Assembly: GCA_021234155.1 (NCBI GenBank)
Contig: JAJEKV010000035.1
Location: forward strand, 3,040,001-3,104,000
DNA length: 64,000 nt
Reading direction: 5' to 3'
DNA from: Isoetes taiwanensis
Taxonomy: Eukaryota > Streptophyta > Lycopodiopsida > Isoetales > Isoetaceae
Position numbers and translations under genes: made by a program. Below are positions 45,121-58,000 of the stretch, piece by piece; position 1 is the first letter of the stretch, and every line of letters begins with the position of its first letter. A model generated the notes under the pieces. It did no database searches. It was given only the letters and a program-made list of their open reading frames with translations, and had not been told where the DNA came from.

Positions 45121-46015
45121 CCACTAATCCTCTGGTTCCATCAAGTCTGCAGTTGTCACCTCATCTTCTTCATCTTCAATATTCTTCGTGGCACCAGAAA
45201 TGTAAAAGGGTCTTGGCCTATTACAGCCCTGCAATTCCATGACAATCTGACATAACTTTTTATCCTTCTCCATTCCATAGTAATTAGCACCCCAAATAGC
45301 AGCTGCCTCCATCATAGAGCCCATACCAGCAAATACTTCCAATATAAATCCACTTGGGACACAAAACGAGTGCAATAAAAATTGCATGAAAGCAATACTC
45401 TTTTGAAGATTGTATCTACATCCTCCAGAACCATCTGATATCAGCTTCTCTGATGTATACATACATGCTTTATAATGCTTGACATGTGATTTAGCTTTCC
45501 TTCAACAAAGGCCATAGGGTGAACTAAATTACCCTAATAACCAATTCTGCCATATAACGTCACACACTAAGTGCTCGTGTCAATAAGACCTAACATATCA
45601 CTTCCTTAAGAGAAAGGGACATCACCAATCAACATGTATGTTCTTCTCCTTTCCATGTTCCGTTTCTTTGCAATAACTTCAACACTTTTAAATTGTTCCA
45701 TTGTGCAGATACAAACGAGATAGCCCTTATTATCTAAGCAAAGCTTACCAATAGAAAAACAATCTATAAGCTGATTGTCACATCTGTTCCAATCAGGGAT
45801 ATGTGGATGTCCAATAGTAGGATATTGATTGGTGGGAAGATCAATCAGCAAAAGATCAACACCCCAATCATTTTGCCAAAAATGGATGCCTCCTTGTTTT
45901 TGAAGATTGTTGCTGTTATTACGACGGCATCTATGAAGTTTCTTCTTTGTCTCTTCTCCAAAAATTGGAAATTCCATATGGCCCCAAAGGGAAGTAATGA
46001 ACCAAACTCTCATAA
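45121..46015 (-). pseudogene. DNA amino-methyltransferase-like protein (motif order IV then I), fragment
   Basis: The 5' block (46013-45606) reads GGIHFWQNDWGVDLLLIDLP then TNQYPTIGHP. It continues DNKGYLVCICTMEQ, resembling the catalytic motif IV strand of N4/N6 methyltransferases, with DLPT where DPPY is usual. After a gap that may be an intron, 45462-45124 reads NLQKSIAFMQFLLHSF, FILEVFAGMGSMMEAAAIWG and GMEKDKKLC, which fits the SAM-binding motif I (FxGxGS) and its acidic partner. The same layout appears at 56971-58221 and 59680-60062. Whether an altered DLPT site could be active is unknown. Alternative: a related Rossmann methyltransferase acting on another substrate. Confidence 0.5.
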
Positions 46016-47658
46016 CTTAATGGATTTGAATTTGGATTTGGAAATGTGGTTTGCTAAGCATGATGCAGATTCGCCTCAAACTTCACGAGAGATGAGGCTT
46101 GCTAACCATAATGTAGATTCGACTCAAGGTTCAGGGGAGCAAAGGCATTAAAATTGCAAGCGAAGGTGAAGGACCAACCTCAACTAGTAAATCAAACTCT
46201 GTCAAAAACTCTCAAAAGAAAAGAGATTAAAAGGGGAAATTTTGGACAAAATATATAGCACACATAACTTTAAAAGTTTACATGTACATAGTGTATCTAA
46301 TATATGCCCAATCTGGTGGATTATCAAAATGTTTTTACCCATTGTTCCTGAAATTTATATATACTTTTCCATGCAATTTAATGCATAAATGATAACAAGT
46401 TAAAGGGCAAAAGGTGTTATAACTACAGTTTCAGTTTATCTATTTTGGCTAGATTCATAGTTCTAAGTTTTGGATGCTACGAATTAGAGTTTTAGTTTGT
46501 GTACCTTGCAATGTTCTTGATCTTGGATCAACATATCAAACAACAGGATGGGGATACTGGCAATTGTGCTTGTACAATCTAGTATAGTGGGGAGTTTTAA
46601 TTTGACTAGGGTCCGACAACGTAGGATAAGTGTTCTAGAAGTGTTTTAATTGATGCATTTGCACTTTGGTACGTAATCCATCAATCTGGAATGTATTCTT
46701 GGAATTGTATTCTTGGATTGTATCCTCTTGGACTGCTCATTAATTGAGGGATCACTATTTACATGCGTTCATTGTTGGTGCTTCTTCTCATGTTCTCTGA
46801 ATTGTTCTATCTTGGTCTAGCTTGTCCTGATTGATAATTCCTTTCATCCGTCGCCTTGAAGAATGAAAGTCCTTTTTTTAATCAGACGTAATCTCCTCGT
46901 GGCATCCATTCCCTAGTACATTTGGCTTTTGAAAGGTAACATTAAAGGTAAAAAGTGGGAATATTATGGATAGCTTGATTTAAGCTTGCTGATTATGTTC
47001 ATCTTGTTCGTTTACCTAGCCACTCATAAGAGGGCAAAAATACCACTTATGGACACATCATTTGGCTATGTAGTAGATTATTAATTCTAAGTTGACTTTG
47101 TTATGTTAAGCATGGCATCTTGGTGAAGTGGCCCATTTATGCTTTCATGTCCTTATTTATGCTTCCATAACTTATATCACTTCATTCTTGCCAGTCCACC
47201 TTCAGTATCTCATCATTACCACATTCGATTTTTGGGTACAAGAACAGCCTAACATAATGATGTGATTTTAGGGGATCAATGAAGAAGCAAACAACTTGAA
47301 ATGTTCCCTTGCATTTACCCGAGTGAACTTTATTATACATTGGCCCAAAAAATGGCAAGTATACATTTAATTATTGCTATTCGTATGTCGGCTCATACAG
47401 ATCAATCTTCCTAAAACAAAGGGCAGCCTCCTAAAATCTGTCACAGCATCCTACTGGTTAACAAACTCCATTCCACCTGCAAATGAAAGATAAAACCTTA
47501 TTTTAATAATATGAGAAGCTGGTCTTAAATAAGAACATAAGATTAGATGCACAAAAATGGAAACTAGATACTGATACTTGAGTATATAGAGATCAAACTT
47601 GGCTTCAGATAGTAGCACATGTCAGGTGGCAGCACTATGTATTAGAAAAAGCCCATAA

Positions 47659-48779
47659 TAAGACTAAGCTTGTATGCTTTGGTAAAATTGAGGCTAATGT
47701 TATATATCAAAGAGAAAGAGTAGAACAGGTTAATTGTTACAAATACCTTGGGCATGGAGTGTATGCAGGTAGGAGAAGCTGGACCCAAGGAATTGACAGT
47801 AGGATTTCAGCTGCATTGAAAGCATTCTACGCGATGCTTAATAAGGGCAGGCAAGCAAATGTGCGGTCTTGGCCAATATGGAAGCGCTTATTTGACACAT
47901 TAGTCATGCCAGTTGCTTTGTATGCTTGTGAACTATGGGGGCCGTCTTTGCCAAAAGGGAAGTGGAATGTGTTGGAGCAAATACAAAAAACATTACTGCA
48001 TATGGTTTTTAAAGTGAAAAGATGGGTCTTATATGAGATCCTGTTAATGGAAAGTGGATCATACCCATTGGAGATCCAAGCAGCTTGGCAAACTGCCCGA
48101 TACTTGAATAAAAGAGTAGAGGGAACATCTTTGGCATGTGTGGCAATCCAGGCCTCCACGGCCTTGGGAGGGAGGGGAAAAGCAAGCTGGCATGAGGATG
48201 TAACACGATGGTTGAACCGATTACATCTTACAATGGCTGATTTTGGGGAAGATTTTAAACAAAAAGCATTTGAGCGGTACATTGGGTTCTGTGATAAGAA
48301 AAAGGTCAGATACTATCTGGAAGACTTTAATCCAGAAGCAAAACATGGCATTCAGTTATATCTTAGTCATAAGAACATGTACCCGGGAATGGTACAAGCA
48401 ATAGCTCGAATACGCATGGGTTCACATCATCTTATGATTGAAACAGGGAGATGGTCAGGGCTTCCTAGGGAAGAAAGGATATGCAGATGCAAGCAGGATA
48501 TTGAAACAGAATCACATGCAATATTTCATTGCCCTCGGTTCCATTCACTTCGGGAAAAGTACTCCCAAGTGGATTGGGACCATGAGAACTTGGCAACTCT
48601 TTTTCAAAAATACTCTACAATATGCCAAGTGGCAAAATTCATTAGAGAGCTCCTTGAGAACATTGACAACAGTGAAAAAGATACTCTTATCAGTAGAGAG
48701 TAGACGTAAAAATTGTAAGAGTTGTCCCATGGCCTACGGGTCTTTGTTGGACGTTAATAATCTTATTATATTATTATAA
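47659..48779 (+). mobile_element. 5'-truncated LINE insertion
   Basis: This 1.12-kb block sits between GCCCATAA and GTGACCCAAC. Copy A has the uninterrupted site at 32267-32284. The 3' end is an ATT-rich tail (AATCTTATTATATTATTAT), not poly(A), so this is a different LINE clade from the L1 elements at the left. Target duplication is short or absent. Confidence 0.8.
47680..48706 (+). pseudogene. LINE reverse transcriptase C-terminal portion
   Basis: Translation enters at KTKLVCFGK, then QVNCYKYLGHGVYAGRRSW, the post-palm segment of non-LTR reverse transcriptases (xxFKYLGxxx). 47759-48703 is one open frame of 314 codons. It has the thumb/connection region (LFDTLVMPVALYACELWGPS) and a Cys/His tail (CRCKQDIETESHAIFHCPRF) like the C-terminal zinc region of LINE ORF2. 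The palm and endonuclease are missing because of 5' truncation. The frame is intact, suggesting a fairly recent insertion. Confidence 0.8.
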
Positions 48780-48899
48780 TGTGACCCAACCCATAGACTC
48801 CATACGTGGTCATCCTCATAGCAGAATGGCCCCATCCCTTCCATCTGTACCCAAAACCACAAAGCTTAATATAGAGATATGCCATTGGTAAAGTGAAGA

Positions 48900-51500
48900 T
48901 GAATACCATAGCAGCCTCCCAGATTGTACACTCCAAATTCTAATTGTGTTATTGTCCCCACCTGCCAAACAACAAACTTCTTCTAAATTGGCAACTATGC
49001 CATCAAAACATTCAGCCAAATGCATGGGATAGTTGAATACAACCTGAAGCAAAAAGCGATCCTGTCAGATCAACAACCATGCGTAGTTCCACATCTGTAT
49101 TCTTATGTCCTTCGAAACATTGAACTGCTTTAGTTGTCATCCTAAGATCCACAGACATATCTGTGCATAAAACTTTGCTTTGTTCACTTTGTAATTATAT
49201 TCTTAGATTAGTCCTAGACACTTTTGCTCAATTGGATTACTATGCAAACAACTCAATGAAATAGAATACAATCTGCTATTCTAGGACTTCCTTTTAAGCA
49301 CGAGCCAGGCTACATCCCTCATGTCCATATTTAAAAATTCTTTCCTGGTGAAGAAACAGAAAAGGAAAAGACATGGAGGTATAATATGTAGCTAGTACTT
49401 ATACCTGCCAGATACACTTGAAGTACTGGAGTATTGGAGAAAATGTACCTGAATATGTATTCCTCCAGCACTCAAGGTTCCGACACCCGAACCTCACCTT
49501 GCTCATAATAGCCTTCCTACTGACATGATCAGCTTCACTCAATCACCATGTACGGCAATCTATACACCACGTAGTTTAAATTACACATAAAGTATTGACT
49601 AACTTTATTGTTCATAGCACGGTCATCAAGTGGTAAAATGTCCAAACTGCAAAGCAAACATTCAGCTTCAATTTGTAAGACACAAACACCATCTTCAATT
49701 ATGAGATAATAAATGGTTAAGGTATCTAATGCAACCTACTACAAGGGAATTTTGACCTTGACCGAGTGATTTGAGAAAGCACATTACCTGCAGATAGCTG
49801 AACCCATTTGTATAGCTGTAGAATGTAAATTTCCTTTCACTTCGTCCTGTATTTAGAAGGATGTTTAGAAGCTTTGGGAAAAAAAATACCATGAAGGTAT
49901 TTCTGAATGAAATGCTCACAACAGAAAGGAATGATCGAATATCAAAAGGATAAATAAAACCATTGCGAAAACCGGCATAGACAATATTTCCCTGCCATTT
50001 TATAGCAAGTTAAAAAAGTAAAAAAAAAAACATGTCAAGTTTTTTGGATTGAAACATGAGCTTATCATCACACGTAATTACCAGATATTTTTGGGATAGA
50101 CAATCATTTTCGCGTCGACATATCCATGTAATTGGACCGCTCTCTATGTCAATTATACGAACTCCCTTTGTTGTACCTAGCAAGAATGAACTCTCAATCT
50201 CAAAAAAAGTATTCTAGAATTTGTTAATGACTACACTCCAGTGACCAATGAAGACAGGGGATTACAACTTGGTTGGATCTTGTATACTACTTAGAACTGC
50301 CTTATTGCTGATTCTGGATCTTGAAATGCAAGCCTCAACATTGAAGTTCCCAAAATGCTCTCTTGTGGGCTTCTTCATGTACCTTACTTTTGATGAAATA
50401 TTCACTCCAGTGCTTCTGAAGAGACTATATGGAGGAAAGAAATCATACATGGCAGATGCTATCAAAATGTCCACATACCAATGCATGCCTTTGTGCTATC
50501 ATCGTTGCAATCAGCAACCAAGAAATCATAGCCAGATGTGCATCTTCATACTCCTGAGAGAGTCAGGTCTTGCCCATTCAATTGCATTACCTGCAAAGTA
50601 CCACGGCTTTCTACCCATCCTGATGATGTCATGCTGAGATTGTTATAAAAAAATGTATGATCCATATCATAAGAATATATGCAATATACAAGAAAAGGAT
50701 ACATAAAACATTGAAAACAAAGATCAGGGTCCCTTTCTAGAGCTTTGATACAGGTTATACTGGAATATCCAATGTCCCGTGTATTCAGGAAGACCTTGGG
50801 CAAGAGTCGTTATCTCCAGTAGTCATGCAAGCCCTTCGCTTACAAGTGTGGTATCAGGAACTGAATCTAAACAAAGATCAAAATAGATCATTGAATGATT
50901 ACCCGAGAATACCGCTGCTTCCACTAGCGAGAAGAAAATTAGCATGGGTTAAGCCATTGCTAGTCTGCACCATCAAATTTACTTGCTCTAAAGAAGCATC
51001 AAACGGAGTGTTTACTACTTCATATTCCCAAAGCTGTAGATAATTTAAATTAGGATTATGCTGTAAACTACCTAACCCAACTTGCTTTGTCATACCTACT
51101 CTAGGTTGAGCGGCATGTGCTTCCAAAAAATGTCGTTGAAAATAAGTGGATTGTGCATTAAGTTCTCGCTTACGAACAAGATTCAGAATATCTTTGCGTG
51201 AATTTAACGTCCATAATTGCACAGGCCTCTCATCCGGTGCCTGTTCAAGAAAAAGCTCAAAATAAGAAAATCTGTATTATTTGCACCATGCTATGTTTGA
51301 AACAGAACTAAAGCCTGCAATGATCGTGTGAAGTCCTGGTGGGAGTTTGGAATTTCTGCAAAGCACCAAGAATAAGAAGGCATGCAAATTCCCAACTTCT
51401 GAAATTGTTTACTTACCTGTGGCCATAGCTGAAGGATGGAAGATTTAAAAAATCTGTGGCGTGCTTAGGGTTTATAACGCTGGCTTTCTACAAGAACCAA
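48900..51500 (-). pseudogene. DCAF4/WDR21-like gene, copy B
   Basis: Blocks in transcription order: 50902-51240 (acceptor CTTGAACAG, then APDERPVQLWTLNSRKDIL ... GSSGILG, open for 113 codons, donor GTAATC); 50700-50822 (shortened by an internal deletion of about 90 bp between CTCTTG and CCCAAGG, shifting frame); 50523-50640 (SMTSSGWVESRGTLQVM, with a TGA at LSGV-stop-RC); 50082-50176 (GVRIIDIESGPITWICR). A block near 49618 has lost part of DDRYLLAS. The last block near 48910-48960 (TIRIWSVQSGRLL) is cut by the deletion that removed the C-terminus. Copy B has the simpler exon order and a short intron without the MITE. Confidence 0.6.
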
Positions 51501-51501
51501 A

Positions 51502-52108
51502 GCGTAATAACCATTGGCTTCAAATTATGTCATTATTCCATCAATATTATTATGCAGAATAAGGTTCCGCGTTTTGCGGAGCGGCGCCGCTAGAGTCCAA
51601 ATTCCTAATCGTGGCACAGGAAAACAGAGATAGAGCAAAACAGGGGCTTCAATCCGTCTCCGATCTCTGGTTTCAATCCGTCACGACATCGCCGCCTTGC
51701 TGTCAATCTGCATACACAAAGTGTCGGGCAACCATAGGCAATGGCATGCAGCTGGATATGCACAATCCTAGCTTTCTTTATTGTAGCTAAGGATCTTTCT
51801 TATATAACCCGGCCAGCGCCCTGTCTGCTGCAAATCTTTCGACTCAAACCAAACTGAGTTCTGCATGAACGGACGAATCAAACTCATTGCGCAGGTTTCT
51901 ATGCTGCAATGAACTCATTTGCATTTGCTACGATGAAGAAGAAAAACTCTGTTCTGGCATTTTTCAGCCTTCTAAGATCAAATCTTCTGCTTCCTTGACC
52001 TTTTTGAGATCAAATCTTCTACTTCCTCACACAACTGATGCATCACTGAGAGAATTGATGCTCAGTGAGCGATAGAATCTAGAAATTTGAAGCCAATGGT
52101 TATTACGC
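51502..52108. mobile_element. Foldback element 1 with perfect 24-bp terminal inverted repeats
   Basis: GCGTAATAACCATTGGCTTC... at 51502-51525 is the exact inverse of 52085-52108. The interior has no recognised gene. The element lies in sequence absent from the equivalent position of copy A (40390), so it is an insertion. Confidence 0.75.
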
Positions 52109-52109
52109 A

Positions 52110-52273
52110 AGGTAATTCCCCCTCTCTCGAAGCTTTCCTCGAGGGCATATCCCTCGGCGGCGCCGCCAGACTCAGCAGTGCACTCGCGGCTCCGTCGCTC
52201 GTGCGCCGCCTCGTCTGGCAGAGCCATCTCAGGATATTCCCTCGAGGAAAGCTTCTCGAGGCGGGAATTACCT
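52110..52273. mobile_element. Foldback element 2, 164 bp
   Basis: The left arm AGGTAATTCC...GAAGCTTTCCTCGAGGG (from 52110) and the right arm ending GGGAATTACCT (52273) are inverted repeats of about 40 bp with few mismatches. The interior is GC-rich and contains the palindrome GGCGGCGCCGCC. It starts two bases after element 1. Confidence 0.7.
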
Positions 52274-52279
52274 AGTACT

Positions 52280-52450
52280 TAAGGTTAGGGGGGCAAACCT
52301 TGCTCATGTGGGTTATTGGCATATTCTAAGCATATGCTAGAATATGCCTAGAATATACTAGAAACTGCTTCAAACTTGTTGTTGCCTGTAAACTGGCGGT
52401 CGCCAGTGTTGCTGGGCAGCCACTAAGCAAACCCGCTAACCGGCACAGGA
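52280..52450. repeat. Continuation of the copy A/B homology
   Basis: It aligns with 40391-40560 (GGCATATTCTAAG, ATATGCCTAGAATAT, GTAAAC.GTCGGTCGCCA). This brackets the foldback elements as an insertion of about 780 bp. Confidence 0.7.
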
Positions 52451-54849
52451 AAATTGCCACAGCTCCATATCCGAGCTCGATGCACGGATCCACAGTCTAA
52501 GGAGATCGATGCACGGATCCACAGTCTAAGGACCACGAATGAGTAGTAGAAACAACAAGTCGACTATGAAGCAAATTTAGTCGACAGTCCCTAGGTTTTT
52601 AGTTTGTACTTAGTGAAGGATCAACGCTCCCCCTTTACCTTATCCAGGACGAGGAGGACTTAAAACAGTACTCCGCTCTTATTAGCCTAAAGAGGATGGT
52701 TTTGAAATGATGTGGACATCCTTTCAAATGATCTGCAGATAGTAAGGTAGACACTGGTTTTTTTGCACGTCAAAATGTGAGCTTTGACATCCAACTCAGT
52801 TCCCAAAATCCTCAATATGCACCCATGATACGGTAATGCCACAGTATAATCATGCACAATATGTGCAATATTTTCTAGCTCCAACAGGAAAAGTTCTAGA
52901 AGGAGGCATTGCAATATATTCTACAGCAGATTCAAATGCTTTCAAAGGACAAAACTAAATTTCAACTTATTATATGCACAGGTAATCACAAGTAGGCCAT
53001 TGCAGATGCTGCAGAAACATTAGGAGACATTGCAACATATTCTACAACAGATTCAAATGCTTTTAAAGGACAAAACTAAATTTCAGCTTATTGTATGCAC
53101 AGGTAATCACAAGTAGACCATTGCAGATGCTGCACAAACATTTTGCCCTGATAGTTAGATAACGTTAGGCTCCTCTTTCAAGATCTCTAAATCTGCTTAT
53201 TTAGAAGTTCTCAAAAATATTAAATTCAATGGTATATTATCAGTAGTGAGAAGCTTATATATAAGTGAATGCGTGTTCATTCTAACAAGGTAATTGATTG
53301 ATCTCTAGTACATGGAAAATGTTTCTGTTTCTACACAGATCGTGTTTATTATCTTTTCAATTTATAGTTGATTTCTAGAAGCTGGTGCATTGAATCTCGT
53401 TCTTGGTTGCTGGAATTATTACAAGTCTGATGCTAACTTATATGATTTTTTATTTTGCAGAAATTTATATGACCGCAAATTTTAACCCAAGGTCATGCTG
53501 TTCGTTGCTTACTTCATTTATCATGCCATTGCCAGTATATTTCCTTGAGCTTTCCTGCAACTTGCAAACTTACGTGCAGTAATTCTTTGAGAGCACAAAA
53601 TTTACAAAGATATCATTATCAACTGATTAGATATTAGGGCCATAGCAAAAGCAGTATTTGAATGGAAAATGACTTAGTACTTTGATGTATTTTCATCTTT
53701 CTAGCAATGTGAGCCTATAATGAATTGACCGGGGATTGTTAGAGATGCTTATAAATAGCCTTGAATTACAAAGCTGAAGGAACCAATACATTCTTGGGAA
53801 TCATGGAAATTGTCTTAATTCTGTAATAAATGGCTAATCTGAAAGCTTACCATATAAAGTAGAATAAAATACATTCAAAAGGTGTCTTAATTAAATGCCT
53901 ATGCAGATGAGCTGGAAGCAAATAAAGTCGAACTAGAAGCGAGTTCAGAGTTTGAATTTTTTTTTGCAAATGAGCTAGAAGCTAGTGTAGATGAACTAAA
54001 AATGAATTTTGTTGAGCTAGATGAATTTTGCTACCACCAATGGATGTGCTTGGATTGAATAGCCATGTATATTCCTCGGCCTTTGAGTGAGCAACAAAAT
54101 CAAAGAACGACAGTCATTCTGATATTCAAAATTCTAAAGGTCACAACTGACATTCATGGCTTCTAACGTGCATTGTCATTAGGAAATGGGATTTCCCGTA
54201 TTTATTGATGGAAGCATCATATAGGTTTGCGGAGTGTCACATGAAATTGCAAGACTAGAAAACATATTTTCTAGTCATCAAAATGCATCACAATTGGCAA
54301 TATACGAATATGATGTCGAGCCATATCAAAATGCATCGACATTGTAAGCTCCATAAACCATAACAATTCTTGCAATTCTAGCATGTCCACGTGCCTCCGA
54401 CAATAAGGTTTGCAAATGCCTTTTTAAAATTTTAGTTAAAGGAAAAAGTTTTTAGTCAAAAAGATATTTTCTTGAACGAACCATTGGTTTTATGGATGTG
54501 CGGATATTTTCTTCCTTATAAAAGGCCATTTGATATTATTGAAAAAGTATTAGATAATATTTGAGGCTATAGTAGAGGAAAAACTATGGTAGAGGAAAAA
54601 CTATGGTAGGGATAATTTCTCTTCCCCCGAGGGATAATGGCTATAACAGGGTAGGAAATTCCTCTTTTCCTGTGCCTAAAAATATTTGCAGATCTAGTGT
54701 TTATGGAAAAGGTTTGTCGACTTAGCCAAAATAAGATCTTTGACCCATCATCAACTTCTCTAAGGATATAGTTAGTTGTGTCCTCTGATGAAGATTCAAC
54801 TCTTTAAGTTGTATTTTTTATAGTTAGTTGTGTCCTGAGCATTTTGATT
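52451..54849. other. Intergenic; no recognised gene
   Basis: AT-rich. Contains a two-unit tandem repeat (52902-53143), a 29-bp direct repeat at 52480-52540 (GATGCACGGATCCACAGTCTAAGGA) and AAGCTAGAAGC/GAGCTAGA-type repeats near 53920-54030. No supported ORF. Confidence 0.5.
52902..53143. repeat. 121-bp tandem duplication
   Basis: GGAGGCATTGCAATATATTC at 52902 recurs as GGAGACATTGCAACATATTC at 53023. Both copies end ATTGCAGATGCTGCA. Confidence 0.85.
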
Positions 54850-55040
54850 CGGACAAAACGCCCCCGGCGCAGTTTAATTAGTCATTACATTAGTTTCTTT
54901 ATCTTTGAGGTCACTTCTAAAGCGCGCCAAGCGCGTATTTGTTGCATTTTGACTGGGACAAAACGCGCCTGGCGCCTGGCCCCAATAAACTAAATGAACT
55001 TGTTGTGTATTCATTTTCAAATCGCGCCAAGCGCGTTTTT
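54850..55040. repeat. Cluster of GC-rich palindromes upstream of the ParB-like gene
   Basis: GCGCGCCAAGCGCG (54919), ACGCGCCTGGCGCCTGGC (54959) and TCGCGCCAAGCGCG (55021), plus a decayed ACGCCCCCGGCGC (54856), stand in AT-rich DNA. Several are followed by TTTTTGTTGCAT. Related copies are at 56264, 63149 and 63226. Confidence 0.7.
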
Positions 55041-55088
55041 GTTGCATATGTTTCGACAGCATATATTTTAGCATTAAAAGATTAACCC

Positions 55089-58000
55089 ATGTGCTGTAAT
55101 TTCACAGGATCACAAAAGACAAGCAAAAGAGGGAGGACCAAGCAAGGCGAGACCTCTACAGCCCAGAAAAAGCAAAGGACAGATGAAGATGTTCTTTATT
55201 CTGACACTGCGGCATGTATTGGCGTTAGAAGATACATCCGGAATAATAAAGGCTCGTGTAGAACCTCCATGTCGAGAAGAAGATCTTATAGAGGGTCGAG
55301 AATGGTATGTGGAGATATTCAAAACCGGTGGGAAGACGGACCTCATATTCATGTCAAGTGTAAGAGAGACCGATCAAATGAAGAAGCGGGGAATTCTTAT
55401 TACATGGAAATGCAGACGATTCTTTCTTTTGCGTCGGCTAGTTGAAGTGGGCCAAAAACATAAGAAGAGCCTAAAGAAGATCAATCGATGCAGTGCTAGC
55501 TCTTTTAAAGAGACTGCATTAAGATCATATGACATGGCCGATAACCTCTTCAAATTTGGCTGGACAGTTGGCGAGCCATTGACTCCTAAAAGAATATGCG
55601 AGGGGCTTACAGCTATTCGACGAGCCATTAGCACGAGGCCCCGGGCGGTCTACTTACAGCGTGAAGGATAAGGAAGAAGAAAGCTCTAAAGGCGTGGGAA
55701 ACCACGAGGCGGCAAAGCAGCCTTACAAGTGACGATGACAAGGCCAGGCAGTTAGAGGCGATGAGCAAGCTCAAAAAATATGCTGACAAGTATCCACTGG
55801 GCCTGAACTTCACCCATCCAGTCCACGTGGATAGGCTTTTCAGGTCCACTAACGCCATTTATATCAGCAGAAGGTATGACAAGCAGCACTCCTTGGAGAT
55901 AGTGAACAGCATGATCGAAAATCCAGGGCAAGTGCCAATGCCCGCAGAATGTAGTGCCGTCACGATACGAGCGAGGAAGGTAATCATGTGGAGCAAGTGG
56001 AGGACTTCATCGAGAATCGACATACATTTTATGATAATAGATGGCCAGCATTCAATAGAGGCCCAGAAGGTTCTGATCAAGAAGGCACAGATACCGGGCA
56101 TCGGTTGTTCTATAAAGTCGTATACGGTCGTAAACCGCGGTTCTGGCGGCTCAACAACACCTGCCGAGCTAGCCGAAATAAGCGCACTCCTGAATGACAT
56201 GGGAAAAACATTCTTATACAAAAGGTAATTCTCCTCTTCCCTTAGGTTTCGTTTTCTAATATGAAATCGCGCCAGGCGCGATTTTAAACTAGAAGGATTT
56301 ATTTAATTCACGATTATGAAGCTAACAAGGTTACTCCTTGCAGTCCCTATATAGAGCAACTTCGGCATGCTCGAAACCAGTGGATTGAATATGGGAAGCC
56401 AATGCCAATCAGACAGGGCCAGTCCAAAAGCGTTGAATTCAAGTTGCTGGAGAGGACACTTAGTCGACGATAATCTGAGGACAAAACCAAGAGCACCGGA
56501 TCAAAGAAAAAAAAGGAGATGAAAAGGGTGATGCTTCCGAGGGAACCAAAGCGGTGCCCAAGGATACCCGCAAGATAGTATTTGCTTCAGATCCAAAGAT
56601 GGGAGAAATGGAATGAATGCAGGATGCCTACGTCGAGAAGAAGTTGCAGATTCACAAGGAAGATTTCCTCCGTTGACACATCAATTTTGATATACATATA
56701 ATGAGATGAGGAAGGCTCAGGATTGGACGATCAAGAGCTGATCTCGGGCCGGATAGGTTAATCGAGAAAGGAAATACTTTACAAGAAAACCTCGGCAACA
56801 AAGGCTATGGAATCATTTGAAGATGCATGCGACGAGCTGAAAAATATTAGAGTGCTCAAGAAGGCAGTTGGTGAGGAATTACAAAGGCTTACAGGAGAGT
56901 GGTCGTTGTCGGAGTTAGGACTCATGCAAAAGTATAACGTCTCCAACGACGACCTAAAGAAGTATGTATTTTGGTCCAAGGACTTTGTCAAGCGGCCAGG
57001 TTGAAGAACGTTGCAAAGATCAGTGGGATTCACACTAAAGTTGCATCCGACTTGAAACGAAAAGTCGCGATGGTGAAGCAGACTCCGGAGACGGAATCCA
57101 CTTTTTTTTATCAAGTGTCCACTGGTTTCAAGTGTGCCTTGCCAGAAGTGGGTGTAGGTCCCCATGATATCACACTCTTCGTCCTTGATAGCCGAGGCAC
57201 CAGATGGTCGCTTGATGACTATAATACGTTCTTCAACATATGCAATGGTTTCACCACGGAGATGAACTACACAATTGTCACTATATGTCCCTCCGACATG
57301 TCCTATGCATATGCTCTAACTGCTGCAAATGACTTAGAATGCGTGAAAGTCATCCGACAGGCGATCCTCATAGATGAAAACAGGGACAGTGACTTCAGCA
57401 CAGCAAGTAAAATTTCTCATGTGCTTATAATTATGATAGCCATGATGGATGATAAGGAATATGAAAGGCTCAAGGGAAAACCAGATGGAGACAAGCTAGC
57501 ATGGCAGTGCTATCAGTTAGATGAACGCATAATGCGAAACGTCTTCTATCTGGAGCAAGAAGACAAGGGGAAGGGTGTCAAGGTCGTGGAAGAGTTAGAG
57601 GAAGAAGAGGAAGAAGAGGATGAAAACGAGGACGACCCAATTCTTGTGGGCCACATTAAGTATGAGCTCCTAACTTCACATAAGGGTAAGCTAAACAAGA
57701 ACGGGTTCTCTATGGACCTTTCTCAGTATCTCATTGAAGCATTTTGTCCATTGGGAACAACTTGCTGGGAACTTCACGTTGGAGGTTACATCGGTAGAGA
57801 AGCTTTGAAGTTAGCAAGGAAATGTCAGAGCGTCGTCTCCGATGATCTCGCCAAAAATTTCTTGGACCTCTTCTTTGAGAAAGTACTAGAGGAAGCACCT
57901 AGGGGACCAATCGACAGTGCAAAAAGCAAAGCTTCTACCTCTAAGGCCGAAATACCTGCAGATTTGCTTAAGGAACGGGAGAATATGAGAAAGCTATTCG

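Larger units (their letters stand above)
45870..51500. repeat. Segmental duplication copy B
   Basis: It is co-linear with copy A (30128-40390). It lacks 30156-30497, 32409-33380, the MITE and the exon triplication, and it carries a LINE fragment at 47659-48779. The 3' limit is at about 51500, where copy A continues into sequence that reappears at 52280 behind two foldback elements. Confidence 0.85.

Noticed and set aside
47827-48282. 151-codon minus-strand frame
   Set aside because: It is the antisense shadow of the LINE reverse transcriptase frame at 47759-48703.
55089-56221. Minus-strand frames of 76-120 codons across the ParB-like region
   Set aside because: Shadows of the plus-strand gene; their translations lack motifs whereas the plus strand shows the DGQH motif and a splice donor.
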